A stretch of DNA of 47,865 bases from NCBI GenBank assembly GCA_029060545.1, contig JAIDTT010000081.1, forward strand, positions 47,757-95,621. Direction: 5' to 3'. The notes beneath the pieces are model-generated. The model did not search any database, was not told where the DNA came from, and saw only the letters and a list, made by a program, of their open reading frames with translations. Within the stretch, counting starts at the first letter, position 1; each line of letters starts with the position of its first letter. The DNA is from Paramuribaculum sp. GTDB lineage: Bacteria; Bacteroidota; Bacteroidia; Bacteroidales; Muribaculaceae. This document shows, in pieces, positions 6,792 through 15,838 of this stretch. Position numbers and translations under genes: made by a program.

Positions 6792-9080
6792 TTAATGATC
6801 CTGAACACCGCCTTTGCTCATGACCTGAGCATCGATTGCGGCTATTACAGCAAGGTTGAGAATATTACGTACCGGGGAGTTGACGCTGATATAGTGGATA
6901 GGCTTGTTGAGACCCATCTGGATCGGGCCGATGGCTTCGCCGACTCCCAGCTCGAGCATAGTGCGGTAGGCGGTAGACGATGCGCTGATATTGGGGAATA
7001 TGAGCGTGTTGACCTGGTGCCCGCGGAGTTTGTTGAAGGGGAATGTCTTGTCGCGAAGGGTGGTGTTGATGGCGAAGTTGATCGACATTTCACCGTCGAT
7101 AAGCAATTCGGGGTATTCGGCCTTCATTCGTTCGGCCACGGCGCGTGATTCGCGGCACTCCTTCTCATCGGCAGAGCCGAAGTTGCTGTAGGAGAGCATA
7201 GCCATTACTGGAGTGTGGGCGAAGTATTCGACAGAGTTGCGTGTGAGTCGGGCTATATCGTAGAGAGTCTCCTCATCCATCTCCTTATTGATCTGGGTAT
7301 CGGCGAGGAAGAATGTGCCGAGCTTGGTGGTGAAGATGTGCATGGCAGCGAAGTGGGAGTAGGAGGGACGGATACCCACTACTTCTTCGGCAATCTTACC
7401 GATGGTATGGGTGGCTGCATAGGTGCCTCCGAGGAATGCGTCGGCATCGCCCATCTCCACCATCATCATGCCGAAGTAGTTGCGATCAAACATCTTCTCC
7501 TGCGATTCGGGCTGTGTGACGCCCTGACGCTGGCGCATCTCATAGAGGTGCTTGGCGTAGCGTCCGCGGCGGGCAGCCTCGCGGTCGTGGCGGAGATTGA
7601 TGATCTCGATACCTTCGATATCAAGGCCGAGCTTGCGGGCGCGCTTGGCTATCATCTCTTCGTTGCCGAGCAGGATGGGGATGAGTACACCCTCCTTGCG
7701 GGCGATAACGGCAGCCTTGAGCATCTTGTCGGTGTTAGCCTCGCCAAACACTACGCGGCGCGGATTTGAGCGGGCCTGATCGTAGATACGGCGCAGTAAT
7801 TTGTTATCATAGCCCATAAGTCTACGGAGACGCTCGTCGTAAGCATCCCAGTCGGTGATGGGGCGAGTGGCCACACCCGATTCCATGGCTCCGCGGGCTA
7901 CAGCGGGTGCTACTGTCGTTAGCAGGCGGGGATCGAGCGGCTTAGGTAGGATGTAGTCGCGGCCGAAGTGTAGGTTGGCTATGTCGTAGGCTGTGTTGAC
8001 CACCGGGGGGACGGGGAGTTTGGCCAGATCTGCGATGGCGTGGACAGCAGCAAGTTTCATAGCCTCATTGATGGCTGTGGCACCGCAATCGAGAGCGCCG
8101 CGGAAGATGTAGGGGAAGCCAAGCACATTATTGATCTGATTGGGATAGTCGCTGCGTCCGGTGGCGAAAATGAGGTCGGGACGCGAGGCCATGGCTACTT
8201 CGTAGGCGATTTCCGGATCTGGATTGGCGAGGGCGAATACAATCGGACGCTCAGCCATGGACTTAAGCATATCTACCGAGACTACGTCCTTTACCGACAG
8301 TCCGAGAAAAACGTCGGCATCGACCATCGCTTCAGCCAGTGTTTCGATGGGGCGCGTGGTCATAAATTCCCGCTTCTGTTCGTTGAGATTGGTGCGGCGG
8401 TCGGAGATTACGCCTTTGCTATCGCACATCACGATATTCTCCTTTTTCACACCGAGCTGCATATAAAGTTTTGTGCAGGCTATGGCTGCTGCACCGGCGC
8501 CATTGACCACGAGGCGCACATCACCGATATTCTTTTTCTGAATTTCGAGGGCGTTGAGTAGGCCGGCTGCTGAGATGATGGCTGTGCCGTGCTGGTCATC
8601 GTGCATTATTGGGATGTTGCACTCCTCTTTGAGTCTACGCTCAATTTCAAAACACTGAGGTGCCTTGATGTCTTCGAGGTTGATGCCGCCGAATGTTGGG
8701 GTGAGTGCCTTGACTATTTCGATAAACTTGTCGGTATCGGTGGCATCGACTTCGAGGTCAAAGCAGTCGATACCGGCGAATATCTTGAAGAGCAGAGCCT
8801 TGCCTTCCATTACCGGCTTGCCGGCCAGAGCGCCTATATCACCGAGGCCGAGCACTGCGGTGCCATTGGAGATTACCGCTACGAGATTGCCTTTGTTGGT
8901 GTAACGATATACGTCGGCGGGATTCTCTTCGATGGCCTGACAGGGGTAGGCTACTCCGGGGGAGTAGGCCAACGCGAGGTCATGAGCAGTGGCGTACGGC
9001 TTGGTGGGTACTACTTCGATTTTGCCCGGGCGACCTTCTTCGTGGTATTCGAGGGCGGCTTTTTTAGTTACAGTCGACAT
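6792..9080 (-). CDS. maeB: NADP-dependent malic enzyme-phosphotransacetylase fusion
   Basis: The 762-aa protein combines an N-terminal malic enzyme (about 1-430) with a C-terminal phosphotransacetylase-like domain (about 430-762). The N-terminal half shows [28 protein letters not shown], the metal-site HDDQHGTAI and an NAD(P)-binding [11 protein letters not shown]. The C-terminal half begins [16 protein letters not shown] and ends with the PTA-like signature SGANTLIFPN-type segment [13 protein letters not shown]. It decarboxylates malate to pyruvate; in MaeB the PTA domain is usually regulatory (acetyl-CoA sensing) rather than catalytic. It lies 41 bp after dxs and 21 bp before the phosphatase gene. 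Confidence 0.95.
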   Translation of the reverse strand: MSTVTKKAALEYHEEGRPGKIEVVPTKPYATAHDLALAYSPGVAYPCQAIEENPADVYRYTNKGNLVAVISNGTAVLGLGDIGALAGKPVMEGKALLFKIFAGIDCFDLEVDATDTDKFIEIVKALTPTFGGINLEDIKAPQCFEIERRLKEECNIPIMHDDQHGTAIISAAGLLNALEIQKKNIGDVRLVVNGAGAAAIACTKLYMQLGVKKENIVMCDSKGVISDRRTNLNEQKREFMTTRPIETLAEAMVDADVFLGLSVKDVVSVDMLKSMAERPIVFALANPDPEIAYEVAMASRPDLIFATGRSDYPNQINNVLGFPYIFRGALDCGATAINEAMKLAAVHAIADLAKLPVPPVVNTAYDIANLHFGRDYILPKPLDPRLLTTVAPAVARGAMESGVATRPITDWDAYDERLRRLMGYDNKLLRRIYDQARSNPRRVVFGEANTDKMLKAAVIARKEGVLIPILLGNEEMIAKRARKLGLDIEGIEIINLRHDREAARRGRYAKHLYEMRQRQGVTQPESQEKMFDRNYFGMMMVEMGDADAFLGGTYAATHTIGKIAEEVVGIRPSYSHFAAMHIFTTKLGTFFLADTQINKEMDEETLYDIARLTRNSVEYFAHTPVMAMLSYSNFGSADEKECRESRAVAERMKAEYPELLIDGEMSINFAINTTLRDKTFPFNKLRGHQVNTLIFPNISASSTAYRTMLELGVGEAIGPIQMGLNKPIHYISVNSPVRNILNLAVIAAIDAQVMSKGGVQDH

Positions 9081-9121
9081 AGCGGAAATAGTTGTGTATT
9101 ATTTCAACAAAGGTAGTGTTT

Positions 9122-10876
9122 TTACTTAATTATATCTAAAATATCTTTTACGATTTGGGGCGAGGTGAGTCGGTTTGCTTCGAGCATATCGGAGTAGCTG
9201 TATCGGTCGGCAAACTCCTTCTTGACACCATAGCACCGCACCTTCATGTCTGTGGGACCGTAGTAGCGGGCTATCTTCTCACCGAAACCGCCGTCGAGTA
9301 CACCGTCTTCGATTGTCACTACGAGGGTATGGTCCTCGGTAAGTTCGTCGAGCAGAGGCGTGTCGAGGCCACTGAGGAAGCGTGGGTTGATCACGGTGGC
9401 GTCGATGCCTTCGGCTTTAAGCGCCTGAGCTACCTGTTCGGCAAGAGGATAGAAGGTGCCGGCACCTATGAGGGCAACCTGTGATCCGCGATGGCCTACC
9501 ATATAGGCATTGAGATCAGAATAGTCGGTCGGATATTTACGGCCTGTGGATAGGAGCTTTCCGCCGGGCAGACGCAGAGCCACGGGATAGCGGTCTTGAT
9601 TCATGGCCCAGTCGAGCATGGCCATGTGCTCTTCGGCGCAGGTCGGTGCGAGGTATACCATATTGGGGATATTGGATACGAGGGCTATGTCGAACCATCC
9701 GAGGTGGGTGGCGTCGGTCATACCAAGTATGGAACCGTAATAGATGCCGATCACAGCCGGTGAATTGTTGAGAGCCAGATCCTGCGAGAGCTGATCATAA
9801 GCTCTCTGGAGGAAGGAGCTGACAACGCCGAAGTAGGGTTTGCCCCCGCCTTTCGCAATGCCTGATGCGAGTGCTACGGCTTCCTGCTCGGCGATTCCGA
9901 CGTCGATAAACTGTCGGCCTGCCTGCGCGCGTCGCTCAGGTCCGAATTCCAATACGCCGGGGGTACCGGCAGTGATTACGGCTACCGTAGGATCATCGTG
10001 CATCATCTTCAAGAGATATGAGGCGGTGAGTTCTGCGTAAGATGACTCGGTGTTGACGCTGAGCGATGCACCTGTATTGCGGTCGAAAGGGCCGGAGAAG
10101 TGGAAATGCTCACGGTCGGCCTCAGCGGGTGCAAAGCCTTTGCCTTTCTGAGTGTTGACGTGGAGCACGATAGGGTGATCGAGATCTTTCACCTCTTCAA
10201 GCGCTTTGACGAGAGTGTGGAGGTCGTTGCCATAGGCAATGTAGCGGTAGTCAAGCCCCATGGATTTGAAAAGGTTGCAGGTAGCCTGTCCGTCGGTCTG
10301 ACGGAGCAGGGCGAGATTCTCATAGATGCCTCCATGGTTTTCGGCTATCGACATTTGATTGTCATTGACTATGATGATGAAGTTGCCTTTGATAGCCGAT
10401 GCGTGGTCAAGGCCTTCGAATGCCTCGCCTCCCGACAGAGATCCGTCGCCTATTACTACTGCGATGCGATAGTCCTCACCACGAAGTTCGCGAGCCGTGG
10501 CAAGTCCGCCGGCAAGGCTTACACTGGTGGATGTGTGGCCAATATTGAACAAATCGGTAGGGCTTTCAGCCGGATTAGTGTAGCCGGTGACATCGTCATA
10601 TTTTGCAGGATCCGTAAAGGCCTCCATACGGCCGGTGAGCATCTTGTGAACGTAGGACTGGTGAGATACGTCGTAGACGATCTTGTCGGTCGGCAGGTCG
10701 AGTACGTAGTGGAGCGCGAGTGTAAGTTCTACGGCGCCGAGGTTGGGACCCACGTGTCCGCCGTGGCGTGAAAGTTTCTGAAGGAGAGCGTCGCGTAGGG
10801 GAGTGGCGAGATCATTGAGTTGATCTACCGAGAGAGCCTTTAAGTCTGCGGGACTGTGAATATCTTGAAGGGTCAT
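9122..10876 (-). CDS. dxs: 1-deoxy-D-xylulose-5-phosphate synthase (short form)
   Basis: The 584-aa TPP enzyme condenses pyruvate and glyceraldehyde 3-phosphate, feeding isoprenoid (with ispE at 45065) and thiamine/pyridoxal synthesis. Visible signatures are DVSHQSYVHKMLTGR (the family norm is DVGHQAYPHK), the TPP motif GDGSLSGGEAFEGLDHA ending in NDNQMSI, and the catalytic-region VGIAEQEAVALASG. It is shorter than the usual 620-640 residues, so it may be a second, divergent paralogue; a different transketolase-like acyloin role cannot be excluded. The start at 10876 is preferred because an upstream in-frame TTG at 10912 lies in the -7 box. It heads the minus-strand run to ilvA. Confidence 0.8.
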   Translation of the reverse strand: MTLQDIHSPADLKALSVDQLNDLATPLRDALLQKLSRHGGHVGPNLGAVELTLALHYVLDLPTDKIVYDVSHQSYVHKMLTGRMEAFTDPAKYDDVTGYTNPAESPTDLFNIGHTSTSVSLAGGLATARELRGEDYRIAVVIGDGSLSGGEAFEGLDHASAIKGNFIIIVNDNQMSIAENHGGIYENLALLRQTDGQATCNLFKSMGLDYRYIAYGNDLHTLVKALEEVKDLDHPIVLHVNTQKGKGFAPAEADREHFHFSGPFDRNTGASLSVNTESSYAELTASYLLKMMHDDPTVAVITAGTPGVLEFGPERRAQAGRQFIDVGIAEQEAVALASGIAKGGGKPYFGVVSSFLQRAYDQLSQDLALNNSPAVIGIYYGSILGMTDATHLGWFDIALVSNIPNMVYLAPTCAEEHMAMLDWAMNQDRYPVALRLPGGKLLSTGRKYPTDYSDLNAYMVGHRGSQVALIGAGTFYPLAEQVAQALKAEGIDATVINPRFLSGLDTPLLDELTEDHTLVVTIEDGVLDGGFGEKIARYYGPTDMKVRCYGVKKEFADRYSYSDMLEANRLTSPQIVKDILDIIK

Positions 10877-10909
10877 GAGTATGTAGAGTTTATTTAAATT
10901 CAGTTTAGG

Positions 10910-10917
10910 CAAAGTTA
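10910..10917 (-). promoter_or_regulatory. -7 element of the dxs-maeB-ilvA operon
   Basis: TAACTTTG on the minus strand (10917-10910). Transcription would start near 10904 and leave a leader of about 28 nt before the ATG at 10876. A TTG lies about 22 bp upstream, slightly further than ideal. This element decides the dxs start. Confidence 0.6.
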
Positions 10918-11018
10918 CAAAAAATCAACAACGATATAACAACTATTGTGAATACATAGACGGAACTTTAACAACTATTTTGATTCGGTGTCGGGAGTAT
11001 TGAGTAAATTTGTGTGAA

Positions 11019-11049
11019 TTGTCGGATTGATATAAAATCCGTATATTTG
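11019..11049 (+). promoter_or_regulatory. Helicase promoter giving an almost leaderless mRNA
   Basis: TTG (11019-11021), 20 bp, TATATTTG (11042-11049). The helicase ATG at 11057 is only 7 bp beyond the -7 box, so the transcript should begin at or within a few bases of the start codon. Confidence 0.7.
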
Positions 11050-11056
11050 CAGAGAT

Positions 11057-12406
11057 ATGAGATTTGACGAATTTGATTTTAACTACGATGTGCTCGACGC
11101 GCTTGATGCGATGCGCTTCAGCGAGTGCACACCCATACAGGAACAAGCAATCCCGCTGGCTCTCGAAGGCCGCGACCTTATAGCTGTGGCCCAGACCGGT
11201 ACGGGCAAGACTGCAGCATATCTTCTGCCGGTGCTCAACCGCCTTGCCGACGGCGAATTTCCCGAGGATGCGGTAAACTGCATAGTGATGTCGCCTACGC
11301 GCGAACTTGCTATGCAGATCGACCGTCAACTGGAAGGCTTCGGATATTTTTTGCGAGTGAGTTCGCTGGCTATCTACGGCGGTACCGACGGCGCTACTTT
11401 CGCGCGCCAGCAGAAGAGCCTGATGACAGGTGCCGATGTGGTGATAGCCACCCCCGGCCGTTTGATTGCACATCTGCAGCTCGGCAAGATCGATCTCTCG
11501 AAAGTGTCGTTTTTCATTCTCGACGAGGCCGATCGAATGCTCGATATGGGATTCTATGAAGATATCATGCAAGTGGTGAAGCATCTGCCTGCCGATCGTC
11601 AGACACTGATGTTCTCCGCTACGATGCCACCCAAGATTCAGCAGTTGGCCAAGTCGATACTGAATGATCCGGCTGTGATCAAACTCGCGGTATCGCGTCC
11701 GGCCGACGGTATTCATCAACAGGTAGCTATGTGCTATGAGCCTACCAAGCTCCCTCTGCTCAAGCATATCTTCAAGAATGTAGAGTCGAAACGCGTGATC
11801 GTGTTCGCCTCTTCCAAATTGAAAGTGAAGGAACTTGCCCGCGAACTCCGTAAAAACGGTTTTAAGATCGGCGAGATGCACTCCGACCTCGAGCAGACAC
11901 GCCGCGATGAGGTGATGCACGACTTCAAGTCGGGGCATATCGATATACTTGTGGCTACCGATATTGTGGCCCGAGGCATTGACATTGACGATATCAAGAT
12001 GGTGGTAAACTACGATGTGCCTCACGATGCCGAGGATTATGTGCACCGCATTGGCCGTACGGCACGTGCCGGAGCCGGTGGTGAGGCGCTTACATTCGTT
12101 AGCGATCGCGATGCTCGCCGCTGGGCTGATATTGAGAATTTTCTTGAAAAGCAGATCGAGCGCTATCCAATCCCGGAAGAGGTAGGGGAGGCTCGCCCTG
12201 AGCGCCCGTCGAGAGGCCGCGATTCGCGCGGATCGAAGGGAGGCAAATCTAAATCGAGATATTTCAAAGGCCGGAGAAACCGAACCGGCAATAACAATAG
12301 TAACACTCCCGGTGGCAATGAGGGTGATTCCGGAAATCAGAAGCCTAAAAGATCGCGACGCCGCCCCTCGCGTCGCAACGATAATACACCACAGACTCCT
12401 AAATAA
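11057..12406 (+). CDS. DEAD-box ATP-dependent RNA helicase, RhlE-like
   Basis: The 449-aa protein has all helicase motifs: Q motif (F..L...TPIQEQAIP), Walker A AQTGTGKT, PTRELA, TPGR, DEADRMLDMGF, SAT, VATDIVARGIDI and HRIGRTARAG. The C-terminal 60 residues are basic, Arg/Ser/Gly/Asn-rich and probably unstructured RNA-binding tail, as in RhlE/CsdA-type helicases active in ribosome assembly or RNA decay in the cold. The start fits the family (the conserved Phe and Leu of the Q region begin right after it). It is followed after 12 bp by a small secreted-protein gene. Confidence 0.93.
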   Translation: MRFDEFDFNYDVLDALDAMRFSECTPIQEQAIPLALEGRDLIAVAQTGTGKTAAYLLPVLNRLADGEFPEDAVNCIVMSPTRELAMQIDRQLEGFGYFLRVSSLAIYGGTDGATFARQQKSLMTGADVVIATPGRLIAHLQLGKIDLSKVSFFILDEADRMLDMGFYEDIMQVVKHLPADRQTLMFSATMPPKIQQLAKSILNDPAVIKLAVSRPADGIHQQVAMCYEPTKLPLLKHIFKNVESKRVIVFASSKLKVKELARELRKNGFKIGEMHSDLEQTRRDEVMHDFKSGHIDILVATDIVARGIDIDDIKMVVNYDVPHDAEDYVHRIGRTARAGAGGEALTFVSDRDARRWADIENFLEKQIERYPIPEEVGEARPERPSRGRDSRGSKGGKSKSRYFKGRRNRTGNNNSNTPGGNEGDSGNQKPKRSRRRPSRRNDNTPQTPK

Positions 12407-12418
12407 ACGAATAATATT

Positions 12419-12811
12419 ATGATACGCAACCTCCTTACTCTGATAGCATTCTCAGTCGTTGCGATAATAGCAAAGGCCGCTACGCCGCAGTTTACCGCCG
12501 CAGTTTATGACGACAATGGTAATTTTCTCGACATAATGACGGTAGAAGTCGATGCCACTCCTGAAGCCGTTACTTTCACTGTGCCGGGATCTGAAATAAA
12601 GGGATCTCTGGAATTCGCTCTGCCGATGAACGAGGGCGACGGATTCCTTTGGCTTAAGGGTAGCAATGAAAAAGCTCGCTATATGATAGTGGACAACGAT
12701 AATTGCTCGTTGCGCTTTGCAGAGGCTATGCCGCAAAGTGTCAGTGACTTCAAATATGCACTGTCGTTTGACCCGAAAGATTGGGCCACTCTGCGATCGA
12801 TACTGAAATAA
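12419..12811 (+). CDS. Small secreted protein of unknown function
   Basis: The 130-aa product has a signal peptide (LLTLIAFSVVAIIAKAA) and a short beta-rich mature domain (PQFTAAVYDDNGNFLDIMTVEV, with two further strand-like segments). I do not recognise a family. The gene sits 12 bp after the helicase and 24 bp before the GH2 gene, both on the same strand, so it is probably co-transcribed. There is no structured leader here, unlike other secreted-protein genes of the window. Confidence 0.7.
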   Translation: MIRNLLTLIAFSVVAIIAKAATPQFTAAVYDDNGNFLDIMTVEVDATPEAVTFTVPGSEIKGSLEFALPMNEGDGFLWLKGSNEKARYMIVDNDNCSLRFAEAMPQSVSDFKYALSFDPKDWATLRSILK

Positions 12812-12835
12812 TAATCATTCATTAATTACGATACC

Positions 12836-15325
12836 ATGAAGAAGATATATCTCGCAGCTCTACTTATGGCGGTGACTTTATATTCAGAAGCCCGCACCAC
12901 GACTACTCTTAAAGAGGGATGGCGATTTACCCGCACTGATAATGCTTCGTATAAATTGCCTGATTGCAACGACAGCGCGTGGCAATCGGTAACCGTGCCT
13001 CACGACTGGGCCATATACGGCCCATTCAGCTGGGATAACGACCGTCAGAATGTAGCCATTACTCAGGACGGTCAGAAGGAGGCTATGGAGCATGCCGGCC
13101 GCACCGGTGGTCTGCCATTTGTTGGTACCGGCTGGTATCGCCTGAATTTCGATATACCTCAGTTTAAGAAGGGACAACGGGCTACGCTTGTGTTCGACGG
13201 CGCTATGTCGGGTGCTCAGGTATGGCTCAACGGACGTGAGGTGGGCAAGTGGCCATACGGCTACAATTCGTTTTATTTCGACGTGACCCGCTATGCGCGC
13301 CGTGGTGATAATCTTCTTGCCGTGCGACTGGAGAATCTACCCGAATCATCGCGATGGTATCCCGGTGCTGGTCTTTATAGAAATGTACGTCTGATTATCA
13401 CCGAGGGTGCCCATATACCGGTGTGGGGCACTTATATCACTACTGAATTGCCTCGCAAGGATATGGCGAAGATCAATGTGAAGACTGAGGTTGTGTTGCC
13501 TCGCGATGCCGATACCACGGCTTTTCGCCTGCGTACCGTGATACAGAATCCTTCAGGTATGGAGGTGGCTCACGCTATGACGCCCGTAATCAACTTCCAG
13601 TTCACCGGCAATGCCGTGGAACAGCAACTCTTCGTGTCGAATCCCGACCTTTGGACCGTTGATACTCCGAATCTCTATACAGCACAGATTCAGTTGATCG
13701 GCCCCGATGGCGTTACGGATGAGATGATGCAGGACTTCGGTATCCGTACTATTGAAATCCGACCTGACGACGGATTTTATCTCAACGGGGAGAAGATAAA
13801 GTTTAAGGGCGTATGCAATCACGCAGATCTCGGTCCGCTGGGTATGGCCGTCAACAAGTCGGCCATAGAGCGTCAGATCCGCATTCTCAAGGATATGGGC
13901 TGTAATGCGATACGCACGTCTCACAATATGCCTGCCCCCGAGCTGGTAGATGCTTGCGACCGGATGGGTATGATGCTTATGGTGGAGAGCTTCGACGAAT
14001 GGAAGGAAGCCAAATGCAAGAATGGCTACCATCGCCTGTATGACGACTGGATGGAGCAGGATCTGACGAATCTCGTGCGTCACTATCGTTGCAATCCCTC
14101 GGTGGTGATGTGGTGTATCGGCAATGAGGTGCCCGACCAGTGGAATGAAAGCGGAAGTCAACTGGCATATAATATGCAGCGCATCGTACACCGGCTCGAC
14201 CCGACACGTCCGGTGACACAGGGCATGGATGCTCCCGACGCTGTCCTTGCCAACAATATGGCAGCCACGATGGACGTGGCCGGATTCAACTATCGTCCCT
14301 TCCGCTACCAGGAGGAATACCGTAAGTTGCCTCAGCAACTGATCCTCGGCACGGAGACCGCCAGCACGGTGTCGTCGCGTGGAGTGTATAAACTACCCGT
14401 AGAGCGCAAGGCTATGGCTACATATCCCGATCATCAAAGTTCGAGTTACGATGTGGAGCACTGCGGATGGTCGGAACTCCCGGAGGATAATTTCATCCTT
14501 CACGACGATTTGCCTTACACGATGGGCGAATTCGTTTGGACCGGTTTCGACTATCTCGGTGAGCCGACACCTTATTATACCAACTGGCCAAGCCACAGCT
14601 CGCTCTTCGGTATCATTGACCTTGCCGGCATACCCAAGGATCGCTATTATCTCTACCGCAGTCATTGGAATCCTGAGGCAGAGACGCTTCACATTCTGCC
14701 ACACTGGACGTGGCCCGGACATGAGGGCGACACTATTCCGGTGATGGTTTACACCAATTATCCGGAGGCAGAACTGTTTATAAATGGTGTGAGCCAAGGT
14801 CGTCGTAAGAAGGATCTTAGTGTGACCATCGACAGTACCCTCACTGATGCTTCACGTGCGACTTTCGAGCGCCAGAAGCGCTACCGCCTGATGTGGATGG
14901 ATACCCGCTACAAGCCGGGTACGCTGAAGGTAGTGGCGTATGATGCCGACGGCAAGCCGGTGGCAGAGCGTAAGGTATCTACCGCGGGCAAACCCGATCA
15001 TATCGAACTGTCGATTGACCGCGACGATTTGCTTCCCAACGGTGAGGATCTTGCCTTTATCACCGTGCGAGTAGTCGACAAGAAGGGTAATCTTTGTCCG
15101 GATGCCGATAATCTGATTTCGTTTACTACGACTGGCGCAGGTACGTTCCATGCCGTAGCCAATGGCGATCCATCGTCGCTTGAGAGCTTCCAGGCTCCGC
15201 AGATGCACGTATTCCACGGTATGCTCACGGCTATCGTAAAAGCCGGCAAGACCGACGGCACTCTCACCCTCACTGCCACATCGCCGGGTCTGAAACCCGC
15301 CACCATCTCCGTCGAAGTCTTCTAA
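12836..15325 (+). CDS. Secreted glycoside hydrolase family 2, beta-galactosidase-like
   Basis: The 829-aa protein has a signal peptide, an N-terminal jelly-roll sugar-binding domain (GWRFTR..., VPHDWAIYGPF, GTGWYRLNF), an Ig-like middle domain, the TIM barrel and C-terminal beta domains (EAELFINGVSQGR, KVVAYDADGKPVAERKV). The barrel carries KGVCNHADLGPLG, IRTSHNMPAPE, the acid/base E431 in WCIGNEVP and the likely nucleophile E507 in LILGTETAST. This is the GH2 plan of periplasmic Bacteroidetes beta-galactosidases; exact substrate (galactoside, glucuronide or mannoside) is not determined. No SusC/SusD genes are near. Confidence 0.92.
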   Translation: MKKIYLAALLMAVTLYSEARTTTTLKEGWRFTRTDNASYKLPDCNDSAWQSVTVPHDWAIYGPFSWDNDRQNVAITQDGQKEAMEHAGRTGGLPFVGTGWYRLNFDIPQFKKGQRATLVFDGAMSGAQVWLNGREVGKWPYGYNSFYFDVTRYARRGDNLLAVRLENLPESSRWYPGAGLYRNVRLIITEGAHIPVWGTYITTELPRKDMAKINVKTEVVLPRDADTTAFRLRTVIQNPSGMEVAHAMTPVINFQFTGNAVEQQLFVSNPDLWTVDTPNLYTAQIQLIGPDGVTDEMMQDFGIRTIEIRPDDGFYLNGEKIKFKGVCNHADLGPLGMAVNKSAIERQIRILKDMGCNAIRTSHNMPAPELVDACDRMGMMLMVESFDEWKEAKCKNGYHRLYDDWMEQDLTNLVRHYRCNPSVVMWCIGNEVPDQWNESGSQLAYNMQRIVHRLDPTRPVTQGMDAPDAVLANNMAATMDVAGFNYRPFRYQEEYRKLPQQLILGTETASTVSSRGVYKLPVERKAMATYPDHQSSSYDVEHCGWSELPEDNFILHDDLPYTMGEFVWTGFDYLGEPTPYYTNWPSHSSLFGIIDLAGIPKDRYYLYRSHWNPEAETLHILPHWTWPGHEGDTIPVMVYTNYPEAELFINGVSQGRRKKDLSVTIDSTLTDASRATFERQKRYRLMWMDTRYKPGTLKVVAYDADGKPVAERKVSTAGKPDHIELSIDRDDLLPNGEDLAFITVRVVDKKGNLCPDADNLISFTTTGAGTFHAVANGDPSSLESFQAPQMHVFHGMLTAIVKAGKTDGTLTLTATSPGLKPATISVEVF

Positions 15326-15369
15326 ACATCTGAGGCCGATAATACAATTACCTGTATATAGAAGTAGTG

Positions 15370-15403
15370 CTAATGCCGAGCAACAAAGATGCCTTGGCAT
15401 TAG
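15370..15403 (+). terminator. Terminator after the GH2 gene
   Basis: CTAATGCC (15370-15377) pairs with GGCATTAG (15396-15403), with an alternative tight hairpin ATGCC/GGCAT inside, and a TTGTCTTTTG tail follows. It separates the GH2 gene from the next cassette. Confidence 0.65.
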
Positions 15404-15446
15404 TTGTCTTTTGTTAGCTACTGCATATATTTCTCCGATGGATATA

Positions 15447-15477
15447 TTGATAAATAAAAAACTTTTTCCTAAATTTG
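15447..15477 (+). promoter_or_regulatory. Promoter of the 583-aa secreted protein
   Basis: TTG (15447-15449), 20 bp, TAAATTTG (15470-15477). The leader that follows contains a hairpin CCCC/GGGG (about 15500-15510) inside a longer ACAC...GTGT pairing, before the structured RNA at 15538. Confidence 0.72.
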
Positions 15478-15537
15478 CGTACGTATAACACTGGCGGAGC
15501 CCCAACGGGGTGAAGAGGGTGTAATACTTACATATTT

Positions 15538-15786
15538 GGAAGCGTTTGTCATACGCTTATTCTTGGCTACTTGAAATCTGGCAGTTTCTGAATCACAGTC
15601 AAGGATGGGTACACGATAGGCGCCTTTATGGGTATGGTATACCAAGTCGAGAGGACGATGACGCGTCCGCCCTCTCACAATATATCCATACAGCGTGAGG
15701 CTCCGCGTTGCTCGTTCCACTGTGATGGGCACATGCCAGAGCCTCAAGTAGCGGGATGAGCAACTGATACAGACTCTCACGCTTTT
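15538..15786 (+). ncRNA. Pseudoknotted 5'-leader RNA, copy C
   Basis: P1 pairs GGAAGCGT (15538-15545) with ACGCTTTT (15779-15786), two G-U at the end. P2 pairs CTACTTG (15567-15573) with CAAGTAG (15745-15751). P3 pairs TCTGGCA (15577-15583) with TGCCAGA (15734-15740). P4 pairs ATCACAGT (15592-15599) with ACTGTGAT (15719-15726). The pseudoknot pairs GTTGCTCGTTCC (15707-15718) with GGGATGAGCAAC (15753-15764), 12 bp with two wobbles. Joining segments are AAA, GTTTCTGA, GGGCACA and GCCT. The variable domain (15600-15706) contains GTATGG/CCATAC and GAGAGG/CCTCTC helices. The element ends 52 nt before the ATG at 15839, and a GCCC/GGGC hairpin (15796-15822) sits in the linker. Confidence 0.87.
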
Positions 15787-15838
15787 CTTGTTTTGGCCCG
15801 AATCCGAGGAGTCTATAAGGGCGCAAAAAATCAATAAT

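Noticed and set aside
7215-7769. 184-codon plus-strand frame inside maeB, and similar plus-strand frames in 8040-9116
   Set aside because: They are antisense shadows of the malic enzyme gene.
10943-12046. 367-codon frame antisense to the DEAD-box helicase
   Set aside because: It lies opposite a gene with all helicase motifs and runs over the promoters; it is a shadow.
15538-15786. HDV-like ribozyme, group I intron, retron or transposon guide RNA as identity of the leader RNA
   Set aside because: Strand order is nested P1-P4 with one pseudoknot just 3' of P2, which is not the HDV double pseudoknot. Group I core sequences are absent, and no reverse transcriptase or transposase gene is near.
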